A model generated the notes under the pieces. That model saw only the letters and a program-made list of their open reading frames with translations, was not told where the DNA came from and did not search any database. Of a stretch of 11,402 bases of DNA, positions 1 through 6,067 are shown piece after piece. The translations under genes and the position numbers were made by a program. This DNA comes from Waddliaceae bacterium (GTDB taxonomy: Bacteria > Chlamydiota > Chlamydiia > Chlamydiales > SLOH01), in NCBI GenBank assembly GCA_007132595.1, contig SLOH01000032.1, positions 1-11,402 of the forward strand, given 5' to 3'. Positions within the stretch are counted from its first letter, which is position 1, and every line of letters starts with the position of its first letter.

Positions 1-627
1 AACCCGTCGGTCATAAATCGGAAGGATGGCGTCTAAGAAATGATCCCCAACCGATTGCCACATCTCAAAGTCCCGACTAAAATCGCCGGTCTTATAGTGG
101 TCGAAAAAGATCCCGCCAACCCCTCTTTCCTTCCCTCGATGAGGGATGTAAAAATACTCTTTTGCTTTCTTTGAAAACTCAGGATACAGATTCTCTCCAA
201 ACGGATCTAGAGAGCGCTTTGCGACCGTATGGAAGTGGTTTGTATCCTCTTCAAAAGAAGCGCCCATTGGAGTGAGATCATAGCCGCCTCCAAGCCACGC
301 ATTTTCTTCTGTTTGAATGAAGCGCAAATTCATATGCACAGTCGGTGCTTTTGGGTTTCTCATATGAGTAATCAAACTCACCCCGGTTGCAAAAAAGTCT
401 CCCTTTCCATCTTGCATCGGAAATTGATCACCCGAAATTTCTGAAAAATTCACGGCAGCTTTTTGAAACACATTTCCGCGTAAAAGAGCAATCTCCCCTC
501 CCCCTTTTCCCTTCTTATAGTTCCAAGGAGTTCGTTTAAAATTAAGGTTTGTTTCGTATTGCTCAAAACCTGCAATGATTTGCTCGCGCAGCTCTTTAAG
601 GTACTCGGTAATCTTCACATTATCCAT
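1..627 (-). CDS. hemF: Oxygen-dependent coproporphyrinogen III oxidase (HemF), 3' end cut by window edge
   Basis: HemF converts coproporphyrinogen III to protoporphyrinogen IX with O2 in the cytosol, late in haem synthesis. Reading the minus strand from the ATG at 627-625 gives 209 open codons to the window edge. Family landmarks appear in order: an early tryptophan-tyrosine segment rich in Lys/Gly (about residues 35-45), LLRGNVFQKAAVNFS (48-62), a PTVHMNLRF stretch, WLGGGYDLTP, and YFYIPHRGKERGVGGIFF near residue 170. The usual family length is about 300 residues, so roughly 90 C-terminal residues are missing beyond position 1. The start is fixed by a stop just upstream in the same frame; there is no clear Shine-Dalgarno. 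It is transcribed away from the rest of the window. Identification is by motif recognition and is strong. Confidence 0.95.
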   Translation of the reverse strand, partial: MDNVKITEYLKELREQIIAGFEQYETNLNFKRTPWNYKKGKGGGEIALLRGNVFQKAAVNFSEISGDQFPMQDGKGDFFATGVSLITHMRNPKAPTVHMNLRFIQTEENAWLGGGYDLTPMGASFEEDTNHFHTVAKRSLDPFGENLYPEFSKKAKEYFYIPHRGKERGVGGIFFDHYKTGDFSRDFEMWQSVGDHFLDAILPIYDRRV

Positions 628-659
628 TGTCAAACCATCACGTATTTTCAATTAGTTTG

Positions 660-688
660 ACTATAGGGATTTTGCTCTAGATTTTCCA
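660..688 (-). promoter_or_regulatory. Candidate sigma-70-type promoter for hemF
   Basis: On the minus strand TGGAAA (plus 683-688) and TATAGT (plus 660-665) are separated by 17 nt. Transcription would start near 653 and leave a leader of about 25 nt before the hemF ATG. The -10 is close to consensus and the -35 matches at four of six positions. Prediction only. Confidence 0.35.
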
Positions 689-745
689 GCCACTTTTTTT
701 TATCCGGGAGACTCTGGCTTTTTGAGGGCGCAATTCGGTAAACGA

Positions 746-771
746 GGGAAGAGAGCGTGCGCTCTCTTCCC
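746..771. terminator. GC-rich perfect hairpin after the deacylase gene
   Basis: Positions 746-757 are the exact reverse complement of 760-771, a 12-bp inverted repeat with a 2-nt centre (in RNA about 11 bp with a 4-nt loop). It sits 6 nt beyond the stop of the minus-strand deacylase gene, where a transcript end is expected. Neither strand shows a proper U-run on the 3' side: the minus strand continues with CTCGTTTACC. It may mark or protect a 3' end rather than act as a standard intrinsic terminator. Confidence 0.45.
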
Positions 772-777
772 AAAAAT

Positions 778-1248
778 TTAAATATGCGTGCCGATATCGG
801 CCAATTTCGGGTTTGCTAAACGAAGATAGTCTTTAAATTTCATCTTTACCACGTCGGTGTGCGTACCGGCGTTAAATGCAATCTCTTCACTCTCCTGCAG
901 CTTTCTATCTGCAAACACTTCCAACCCATAAATATGTCCAAAGGGCGGTTCTGCACCGACTTCATAGTCAGGAAAAAGTTTTGCAATTTCCTCTTCATCG
1001 GCAAGCGAAATATCGCCATTTCCCACTAAAGCTTTCAGCTTATCAAAATCGATCAGATGAATCGCCGGCAACACACACATCATAAAATGATCACCGCTTT
1101 TCACAATGACAGATTTCACCATCTGTTTACCCGGAATATGCTGCTCACCTGCAACTTCTTGCGCGGTGTAGGCAAGCGGATGCTCTTGAACTTGATACTC
1201 AACATCTTCCTTATCAAGAAAGCTCTTTAATTTTGATGAAATAGCCAT
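778..1248 (-). CDS. YbaK/ProX-type aminoacyl-tRNA deacylase
   Basis: Members of this family hydrolyse mischarged tRNAs (for example Cys- or Ala-tRNAPro) in trans and are related to the editing domain of prolyl-tRNA synthetase. The 156-residue protein is a single full-length domain. Visible landmarks are KSVIVKSGD (residues 45-53), where K45 occupies the position of the conserved catalytic lysine, GAEPPFG (98-104), and FNAGTHTDVVKM (125-136). The ATG at 1248 has an excellent Shine-Dalgarno, AAGGAG, which overlaps the stop codon of the upstream heat-shock gene 3 nt away, so the two are an operon and probably translationally coupled. Which misacylated tRNA it edits cannot be told from sequence. 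A symbol is withheld because YbaK, YeaK and ProX types are hard to separate by eye. Confidence 0.88.
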   Translation of the reverse strand: MAISSKLKSFLDKEDVEYQVQEHPLAYTAQEVAGEQHIPGKQMVKSVIVKSGDHFMMCVLPAIHLIDFDKLKALVGNGDISLADEEEIAKLFPDYEVGAEPPFGHIYGLEVFADRKLQESEEIAFNAGTHTDVVKMKFKDYLRLANPKLADIGTHI

Positions 1249-1251
1249 AAG

Positions 1252-1713
1252 TTACTCCTTAGTACTTCTAAAGGAGATTTTCTTCGCTCCTTCAGTATTG
1301 CTTTTTTTAAATGTGATTTTCATGATGCTATCTTCAAAGACAGCCTCGGGATTTGCCGTGTCAACCTCTTTTGGAAGGGTCACCGAATAGGAAAATGAAC
1401 GCTGAGCCTTGCGATAGTACTTCTTCTTCTTATTTTCATCCTCGATCTTTCTCTCTCCTTTAACCCAAAGGACGCCGCGATCCACATGGACCTCAATATC
1501 ATCACCCTTCAACCCGGGAAGCGCTGCTTCGACGTACACATTTTTATCATCCTCTGAGAGCGTCATCCCGCCTCTATCTCCTTTTGAATTTCCTCCAAAA
1601 AGATTTGGAAACTTATCAAAAAAATCAAAAAATCTTCGCGACAAATATTTTTTATTTTCGGGAACCAAATCTCGCTTTACCACCCTAACCTCCACTTTAC
1701 TCTTTAACCTCAC
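1252..1713 (-). CDS. Small heat-shock protein, Hsp20/alpha-crystallin family
   Basis: Small heat-shock proteins are ATP-independent holdases that bind unfolding proteins in the cytosol and form oligomers. The 153-residue protein has a basic N-terminal arm (1-50) with an FFDFFDKF aromatic patch, then an alpha-crystallin domain at about 50-137 (VYVEAALPGLKGDDIEV, GVLWVKGERK, then a YY/FSYSVTLPKEV segment). Two family marks are weak: the usual A-x-x-x-x-GVL motif reads AVFEDSIMKITF (124-135), and the C-terminal IxI oligomerisation motif is only KISF (145-148). The start is uncertain: the longest frame uses GTG at 1713, but a second GTG at 1683 (residue 11) has a GGAGG 5 nt ahead of it. I see no CIRCE element upstream, so HrcA control is not supported. 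It leads the operon with the deacylase gene. Confidence 0.9.
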   Translation of the reverse strand: MRLKSKVEVRVVKRDLVPENKKYLSRRFFDFFDKFPNLFGGNSKGDRGGMTLSEDDKNVYVEAALPGLKGDDIEVHVDRGVLWVKGERKIEDENKKKKYYRKAQRSFSYSVTLPKEVDTANPEAVFEDSIMKITFKKSNTEGAKKISFRSTKE

Positions 1714-1741
1714 AATATCTCATTCCTCAATAAATTCAAGT

Positions 1742-1758
1742 TTATTTTTTAAAAATAA
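1742..1758. repeat. A/T-only palindrome upstream of the heat-shock gene
   Basis: TTATTTTT (1742-1749), a central T, then AAAAATAA (1751-1758) form a perfect 17-bp palindrome 28 bp ahead of the Hsp20 start. It could be part of the promoter or an operator, or may simply reflect AT-rich intergenic DNA. Confidence 0.35.
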
Positions 1759-1859
1759 GAAGTCACTAAACTGTATGAAAATTAATTAAACCGAAGTTTT
1801 TCAAGCCTTCCTTAAGCGACAGGTCTCTCGCCAACAGAGCCACTTGAGAGAATAAAAAA

Positions 1860-1888
1860 TTGCTCTAATGCAGAAAAAAATATATAGT
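1860..1888 (+). promoter_or_regulatory. Candidate promoter of nrdR
   Basis: TTGCTC (1860-1865) and TATAGT (1883-1888) are separated by exactly 17 nt, and the likely start near 1895 leaves a leader of about 20 nt before the nrdR ATG. The -10 matches five of six consensus positions. A second weaker pair, TTGAGA with TAATGC, lies just upstream. Confidence 0.5.
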
Positions 1889-1890
1889 AT
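1875..1890 (+). promoter_or_regulatory. Candidate NrdR box overlapping the nrdR -10
   Basis: The 16-mer AAAAAATATATAGTAT agrees with the published NrdR-box consensus acaCwAtATaTwGTgt at 13 of 16 positions, including the central A-t-A-T-a-T core and the GT on the right. It lies across the -10 of the nrdR promoter, where binding would block RNA polymerase. Only one box is seen; known sites usually come as pairs about three helical turns apart, and the left half lacks the conserved C. AT-rich DNA makes chance matches easier. Confidence 0.4.
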
Positions 1891-1914
1891 GGAATAAATC
1901 GACGTTCAATACTA

Positions 1915-2388
1915 ATGAAGTGCCCATTTTGCTACCATGACCAAATAAAGGTGAACGATTCACGCAATGCATCGGAAACTAACTCCATTCGAAGGCGCCG
2001 TGAATGCTTAAAGTGCGAAAGGCGGTTTACGACATTTGAGACGATCGAGTTGAGCATTCAGGTGCAGAAACGAGAGGGAAGCTATGAAGATTTCAACCAA
2101 GAAAAGCTCATTTCAGGTTTGATGGCGGCGTGCTACCATACGACAATTAGCCGAGAGCAGGTGAATGATTTGGCCACAAAAATCAAAAATGACCTGATGT
2201 CTCGCCAACTGCGCACCGTGACGACCACGGAGCTTGGCGCGCTTGTGATGGAATCTTTGAAAAAACTAGACCCGATTGCCTATATTCGCTTTGGGTGCGT
2301 CTATTGGCGTTTAACAGAAATCAAGCAACTGAAGCACTTAATGCAGGCAACCCACCCCTTTCAACCTGAAAATGGTAGTAAAACATGA
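1915..2388 (+). CDS. nrdR: Ribonucleotide reductase transcriptional repressor NrdR
   Basis: NrdR represses ribonucleotide reductase genes according to the dATP/ATP it has bound. The 157-residue protein is near the family's usual 150. An N-terminal zinc ribbon uses C3/C6 and C31/C34, followed by RRFTTFE, and an ATP-cone domain spans about residues 48-138 (QKREGSYEDFNQEKLISGL, then YIRFGCVYWRL). One oddity: after the A-A-C in the ATP cone the usual KRP-type residues read YHTT (74-77), so nucleotide binding may differ. No ribonucleotide reductase gene is in the window. The ATG at 1915 keeps the zinc ribbon complete; no strong Shine-Dalgarno precedes it. dksA follows after 60 nt on the same strand. 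Confidence 0.95.
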   Translation: MKCPFCYHDQIKVNDSRNASETNSIRRRRECLKCERRFTTFETIELSIQVQKREGSYEDFNQEKLISGLMAACYHTTISREQVNDLATKIKNDLMSRQLRTVTTTELGALVMESLKKLDPIAYIRFGCVYWRLTEIKQLKHLMQATHPFQPENGSKT

Positions 2389-2448
2389 AAAATTTAACAT
2401 TCTGGTTCAGTTAAAAAAATCTACAGTTAGAAGCTGAGGAGAGCAAAA

Positions 2449-2814
2449 ATGCCGCTTACAAAAACGCAAATTGAAAAGTATAAAAAGACATTAGAAGAAA
2501 TGAGAGATCAATTGACCAAGGTCCTTCAAGGTTCTAACGAAGAGGTAAAAAGACCGGACGAAGCAACCGGATACACCCAGCATCAAGCAGACCAAGGGAC
2601 AGATGACTTCGATCGAACAATCAGCTTGGAATTGACCGATCAAGAGTACAAACTTTTACGGCAAGTGGAGCGCGCGTTGCAAAAAATCGAGGACGGGACG
2701 TACGGAAAATGCGATATTTCAGGCGATGAAATCCCTTCGAAAAGGTTAGATGCGATTCCCTACGCAACAATGACGGTTCAAGCTCAAGAGAAGATGGAAA
2801 AGGGTTTAATTTAA
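2449..2814 (+). CDS. dksA: DksA/TraR-family RNA polymerase-binding protein with decayed zinc finger
   Basis: DksA-family proteins insert a coiled coil into the RNA polymerase secondary channel and modulate promoters, often with ppGpp. The 121-residue protein has N-terminal helix 5-27, a tip region with clustered acids (D48, D52, D53, D55), a second long helix at about 56-81, and the globular C-terminal part at 82-121. Of the four zinc-binding cysteines only the first remains (C88); the others are S91, T109 and A112, within the otherwise recognisable frame YGKCDISGDEIPSKRL...IPYATMTVQAQ. It should therefore fold without zinc, as described for cysteine-poor DksA paralogues. The ATG has a good Shine-Dalgarno (GAGGAG, 7 nt spacing). 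It lies between nrdR and lspA. Family assignment is strong; the symbol follows usual chlamydial naming and could also be a TraR/YteA-type name. Confidence 0.9.
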   Translation: MPLTKTQIEKYKKTLEEMRDQLTKVLQGSNEEVKRPDEATGYTQHQADQGTDDFDRTISLELTDQEYKLLRQVERALQKIEDGTYGKCDISGDEIPSKRLDAIPYATMTVQAQEKMEKGLI

Positions 2815-2860
2815 ACTCTACTACATGTAAACTCTATAGGTAATTCATAGATTTTATTAT

Positions 2861-2894
2861 TTAAAATTCCAAAATTGTTTTTTGGAGATTTTAA
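2861..2894 (+). terminator. AT-rich 14-bp hairpin downstream of dksA
   Basis: TTAAAAT (2861-2867) pairs with ATTTTAA (2888-2894), and TCCAAAA (2868-2874) pairs with TTTTGGA (2880-2886); G2887 is the only bulge and the loop is TTGTT. It lies 46 nt after the dksA stop and could be a weak terminator or processing site, but TTAATATAAA rather than a clean U-run surrounds its end. Confidence 0.4.
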
Positions 2895-2900
2895 TATAAA

Positions 2901-2980
2901 GAGCCTCTGAATCACTCGAGATTTCGTTGAATTTTAGGAAAAGATGCTAAATTCAAGCCGATAGAGTGATTCAGGGGTTC
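2901..2980 (+). ncRNA. Nested long hairpin in the dksA-lspA gap (candidate leader RNA, small RNA or MITE)
   Basis: Outer arms 2901-2917 and 2964-2980 form 17 continuous base pairs in RNA, two of them G-U (T2906-G2975, G2903-T2978). Inside, 2927-2937 pairs with 2947-2956 as ten base pairs with T2935 bulged, closing a 9-nt loop (2938-2946). The element ends 19 nt before the lspA start codon, leaving the lspA Shine-Dalgarno (2988-2993) single-stranded just outside the stem. No U-run follows on either strand, so a standard terminator is unlikely. No open reading frame of note occupies it. It could be a structured leader of lspA, a processed 3' RNA of dksA, or a small palindromic mobile element; sequence alone does not decide. 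Confidence 0.5.
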
Positions 2981-2999
2981 CATATTCAAAGGGTGTAAC

Positions 3000-3497
3000 T
3001 TGTCAAAACAATCGATGCGCAAACCGTGGCTTTTGGTCCTAGGGTTATCGATACTCTTGATTGATATCTTAACCAAAGCATGGATCTATCACTACTTCTC
3101 CTTCCCAAGACCTGCGATTGCGTTGATTTCAAATTTTTTCGGAATTGGATTCTCCCTTACCTATGCGATCAATTACGGCGCCGCTTGGGGACTCTTTTCA
3201 AGCTATCAAACCCCTCTTTTCCTGCTGCGAATTGTATTTATCTTGTGCTTATCTGTTTACTTAATTGTCGGAAACGTGAAAAAAAGCTGGTACATTCCAC
3301 TCACCTTGATCTTAGCCGGCGCGCTTGGAAATATTATCGACACATTTATTTATGGCCATGTGGTCGATATGTTCCACTTTACTTTTTTTGGATACAACTA
3401 CCCTGTCTTTAATATTGCCGATTCAGCAATTACGATCGGGATTTGTTGGATTTTACTCTTCACCTCAAATAAAAAAAATGACGTTGCAAGCATCTAA
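3000..3497 (+). CDS. lspA: Lipoprotein signal peptidase (signal peptidase II)
   Basis: LspA cleaves the signal peptide of diacylglyceryl-modified prolipoproteins in the inner membrane. The 165-residue protein has the expected four membrane helices (about 10-30, 69-90, 97-116, 138-156). Family motifs are clear: NYGAAWGLF (58-66), GALGNIIDTFIYGHVVDMF (107-125) and FNIADSAI (137-144), with the catalytic aspartates at D123 and D141. I chose the TTG at 3000 because AAAGGG lies 6 nt ahead; the next in-frame start, ATG at 3015, has no ribosome site and would trim only five residues. It is preceded by the nested hairpin element and overlaps the next gene by 20 nt. Confidence 0.95.
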   Translation: MSKQSMRKPWLLVLGLSILLIDILTKAWIYHYFSFPRPAIALISNFFGIGFSLTYAINYGAAWGLFSSYQTPLFLLRIVFILCLSVYLIVGNVKKSWYIPLTLILAGALGNIIDTFIYGHVVDMFHFTFFGYNYPVFNIADSAITIGICWILLFTSNKKNDVASI

Positions 3498-4137
3498 ATG
3501 GATCAAAATTCCCGTCCTGCTTGATCATGAGGAGATGAAATTGCTCCTTGATCATCTTGAATCGACCGATCTCTACCAAACATGGAAGGTCACATGCCCG
3601 GGTGAGGAGATCATCCCCCATGTTGAATTTCTAGATATTTACGCAAGCTACATTCAGTCCTTAAAATCGGGAAATGAGCCGGATGAAAGTCTGTATCAGG
3701 GCGCTTTTTCTTCTGTTTTAACCAATGACAGAGCAGTCATTTCCATTCTTCCGGTTAAGCAAGACAAACAAATTGTACGCCTCATTTCACCTGCGATTCA
3801 AATGCGTCCGGCAACAGTTGGTTACAGCTCAGAAGATGGTCAGTTTCGCTCGATGATTTTAGGAAAAGACCGCATCATCTGGGGAATAGAGTTTTCCTAC
3901 CCCGGGATTTTCCAAAGTCAAAAGAGCTCCGACATCGAAAAAGTAGACGACCGTTTTTCAAATACAGCCCTTTTTAAACGCTTGCAACGATGGATTAGAC
4001 ACCACACAATGCCAACACCTTTCATTGTAGGTGGAAAGCGAAAAAACGTCCCCATCCGCCTTGGGAAAAACTGTTTTTCCTGGATCAACCACCACCCTAA
4101 ACTTCAAACGCTTGGGATTAAATGTCATGGGTCTTAA
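3478..4137 (+). CDS. Unrecognised 219-residue soluble protein between lspA and cinA
   Basis: I do not recognise the family with certainty. The open frame extends back to 3325 inside lspA, but the first plausible start is ATG 3478, which overlaps the lspA end by 20 nt and gives 219 residues beginning MTLQASKWIK. It has no Shine-Dalgarno, suggesting translation coupled to lspA. There is no signal peptide and no membrane helix. The centre and C-terminus look like a compact folded domain: a beta-rich stretch (SISI...IVRLISP), RSMILGKDRIIWGIEF, NTALFKRLQRWIRHHTMPTPF, and a C-terminal RLGKNCFSWINHH segment rich in Trp, His and Arg. Its 3' end overlaps cinA by 11 nt. The tight packing between two real genes and normal codon use argue that it is expressed. 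My impression is of a protein confined to Chlamydiae, but this is unverified. Confidence 0.75.
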   Translation: MTLQASKWIKIPVLLDHEEMKLLLDHLESTDLYQTWKVTCPGEEIIPHVEFLDIYASYIQSLKSGNEPDESLYQGAFSSVLTNDRAVISILPVKQDKQIVRLISPAIQMRPATVGYSSEDGQFRSMILGKDRIIWGIEFSYPGIFQSQKSSDIEKVDDRFSNTALFKRLQRWIRHHTMPTPFIVGGKRKNVPIRLGKNCFSWINHHPKLQTLGIKCHGS

Positions 4138-5251
4138 ATTTCTGATTTTCTCCGATGCCGCATTTTATAAGGAAAACAAAGAGCAGATCGCAAGTGCGCA
4201 CGCGTTTCTTGAATCGGGATACGACTTCATTGATCAGATCGAAATTCGACCCTATAACGAGTCCGCATTTCGCACAGGGATCCTAGGGGCGCTAAAATCG
4301 CATGAGCTTGTGATTACCTCTCTTCCCGACAGCGATAGTTACACGCCAAAAATCGCCGAGTGGATCAACAGACAGCTTTTTCCGGACCCGACTCGTTACG
4401 AACCTTTTTTAGTGGACGGGGTGCCCAAAGCGTTTTTCTGGGAAGAAGAGGGAGAAAAACTGCTTCTCACTCTCGATCAAACGGCGTCGATCTATCAGGA
4501 CATTATTGATTATCTGAATCGCACCTATCCCCAGAAAAAACAGGTCATTTACGAAAAAATTGGCATCCTTGACACAAAAAAGTGGATGGTCGACAAAATG
4601 ACTGCCTCTATCCACACCTCCTCTCCGAGTATCAAATTCTGCAGCTTTCAGTCGGATGGAGTCGTGTGGGTAGTGGCGAGCGCCAAAACGCAGCAACAAG
4701 AGCTTGGAAAACGCGCGATTCGTGAGGCAGTTGACCAACTGCGCCAAGGATTTGGCAAGCTGTGTCTTCCCAAGCATGCGCATTCGATCGAAGAGGCAAT
4801 TAAAGAGCTAATGATCGAGAAGAAAATGACTCTCTCCCTCGCTGAATCTTGCACGGGAGGAGAAATTTCTGCCCGCCTATGCAAGGTTCCCGGAACCTCC
4901 GAATATTTTTCCGGATCGATTGTTAGCTATTCGAATGCGATTAAAGAAGACATTTTAGGCGTCTCATCGACACTGATTGAGTCTGAGGGCGCTGTCAGTG
5001 AAGAAGTTGCGATCGAAATGGCCAAAGGAGCTGTCAATTGCACAAAAAGCGACATCGCGCTTGGGGTCACAGGGATTGCCGGACCGCTCGGCGGGAGCGT
5101 TAAAAAACCGGTAGGTACCGTCTACGCTGCCTTTGCCTGGAAAGATGGAAGCGTAAAAACCATGCACTTGCAACTTGGCGGCACAAGAGAGCAGATCATT
5201 TCAGCGGCGGCCCATCAATTACTCACACGACTCTTAAGAATTTTAAATTAA
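4127..5251 (+). CDS. cinA: CinA-like protein: intact PncC amidase domain, decayed N-terminal domain
   Basis: The C-terminal domain (about 220-374) is a full CinA/PncC domain, which deamidates nicotinamide mononucleotide in the pyridine nucleotide salvage cycle: AESCTGGEISARL (239-251, with the catalytic-type S241), VPGTSEYFSGSIVSYSN (254-270), EGAVSEEVA and TGIAGPLGGSVKKPVGTVY (315-333). Residues 1-215 keep the length and order of the CinA N-terminal COG1058 (MoaB-like) domain, with the later alpha/beta subdomain, but the usual GTE-x-LLG and GGLGPT-x-DD motifs are absent (read FSDAAF and SLPDSDSYT), so the ADP-ribose pyrophosphatase activity is probably lost. The 374 residues compare with about 410 normally. 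I chose ATG 4127, which overlaps the upstream gene by 11 nt; the open frame continues upstream only in a shadow of that gene. Confidence 0.88.
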   Translation: MGLKFLIFSDAAFYKENKEQIASAHAFLESGYDFIDQIEIRPYNESAFRTGILGALKSHELVITSLPDSDSYTPKIAEWINRQLFPDPTRYEPFLVDGVPKAFFWEEEGEKLLLTLDQTASIYQDIIDYLNRTYPQKKQVIYEKIGILDTKKWMVDKMTASIHTSSPSIKFCSFQSDGVVWVVASAKTQQQELGKRAIREAVDQLRQGFGKLCLPKHAHSIEEAIKELMIEKKMTLSLAESCTGGEISARLCKVPGTSEYFSGSIVSYSNAIKEDILGVSSTLIESEGAVSEEVAIEMAKGAVNCTKSDIALGVTGIAGPLGGSVKKPVGTVYAAFAWKDGSVKTMHLQLGGTREQIISAAAHQLLTRLLRILN

Positions 5252-5257
5252 ATCATC

Positions 5258-6067
5258 ATGAAAGACTATCTACTTATCGACAGCGGAAACGGAAGAAAAC
5301 TGGAACAATTTGGAAAACACCTCCTCATTCGCCCAGCCTCTCAAGCAGTTTGGGAGCCGTCTCATCCTAAAAAATGGGCAAAAGCTGCCTCTCAATTTTC
5401 ACGAGAGGGCCCGATGAAATGGACCCCTGCGATTCAAAAACCTTGGGAGATTGAAATTGATGACTGCAAGTTTAAGCTTCAAACAACCGATTTTGGTCAC
5501 TTAGGGATTTTCCCCGAGCAAAAAGAGAATTGGCGCTGGATTCGCGACCAAGTAAAAAAAAGAGGAAAGATCTCTGTCCTCAACCTCTTTGCCTATTCCG
5601 GAGCTAGCACCCTAGCCGCTGCCATGGAGAGCGCGTCTGTCTGCCATCTCGACGCTTCGAAGGGAATGTGTAGCTGGGCAAGGGAAAACGCTGCTCTCAA
5701 CAACCTAGAAAAAGCCCCAATTCGCTGGATCGTCGATGATGCAGAAAAATTCCTACTCCGAGAAATCAAGCGAGGAAACAAGTACGATGCAATTATTTTA
5801 GACCCCCCAAGCTTTGGACGCGGGGCAAAGGGCGAAGTGTTCAAAATTGAGGAGAATCTTCCCAGACTGCTTCACTACTGCAAGCAGATTCTTTCCGACC
5901 GGCCGGCCTTTGTTCTTTTCTCTTGCCATACTCCGGGATATACGCCTGTCGTTATGCATCACATCCTCTACCAAATGGTTGGAGGAGAAGTCACCTCGGG
6001 TGAAATGCTGCTTGAAGGCGACCTCCCCCTCCCCAGTGGAACATACGCAAGGTGGGAAAATGGGTGA
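5258..6067 (+). CDS. Class I SAM-dependent methyltransferase, RlmI/RlmK-like without PUA domain
   Basis: The 269-residue protein is probably a cytosolic RNA methyltransferase related to the COG1092 group, but the modified base is unknown. The N-terminal part (1-80) begins LIDSGNGRKLEQFG and IRPASQAVW, a segment typical of this subfamily instead of a PUA domain, followed by FGHLGIFPEQKENW (79-92). The Rossmann fold shows motif I VLNLFAYSGA (107-116), the acidic residue ending strand 2 (D132), and motif IV LDPPSFGRG (181-189). The end, LPSGTYARW, is also typical. It begins 6 nt after cinA without a clear Shine-Dalgarno and overlaps the next gene by 8 nt, in a cluster of three RNA-modifying enzymes. 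The methyl-transfer fold is certain; RNA as substrate is inferred. Confidence 0.88.
   Translation: MKDYLLIDSGNGRKLEQFGKHLLIRPASQAVWEPSHPKKWAKAASQFSREGPMKWTPAIQKPWEIEIDDCKFKLQTTDFGHLGIFPEQKENWRWIRDQVKKRGKISVLNLFAYSGASTLAAAMESASVCHLDASKGMCSWARENAALNNLEKAPIRWIVDDAEKFLLREIKRGNKYDAIILDPPSFGRGAKGEVFKIEENLPRLLHYCKQILSDRPAFVLFSCHTPGYTPVVMHHILYQMVGGEVTSGEMLLEGDLPLPSGTYARWENG

Noticed and set aside
229..444. 71-residue plus-strand frame inside hemF
   Set aside because: The minus strand encodes conserved HemF motifs throughout, so this is an antisense shadow.
1821..1840. Imperfect GGTCTC...GAGCC hairpin upstream of nrdR
   Set aside because: Five pairs with a bulge, lying upstream of the predicted promoter and so probably not transcribed with nrdR.
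1714..1914. Search for a CIRCE (HrcA) element upstream of the Hsp20 gene
   Set aside because: No TTAGCACTC-N9-GAGTGCTAA or close variant is present in the divergent gap.
2895..2900. TATAAA between the two dksA-lspA hairpins as an lspA -10 box
   Set aside because: No acceptable -35 at 16-18 nt upstream, and a start here would cut into the left arm of the long hairpin.
3325..3477. Upstream extension of the unknown gene into lspA
   Set aside because: These codons are only the out-of-frame reading of conserved lspA motifs; ATG 3478 is the first reasonable start.
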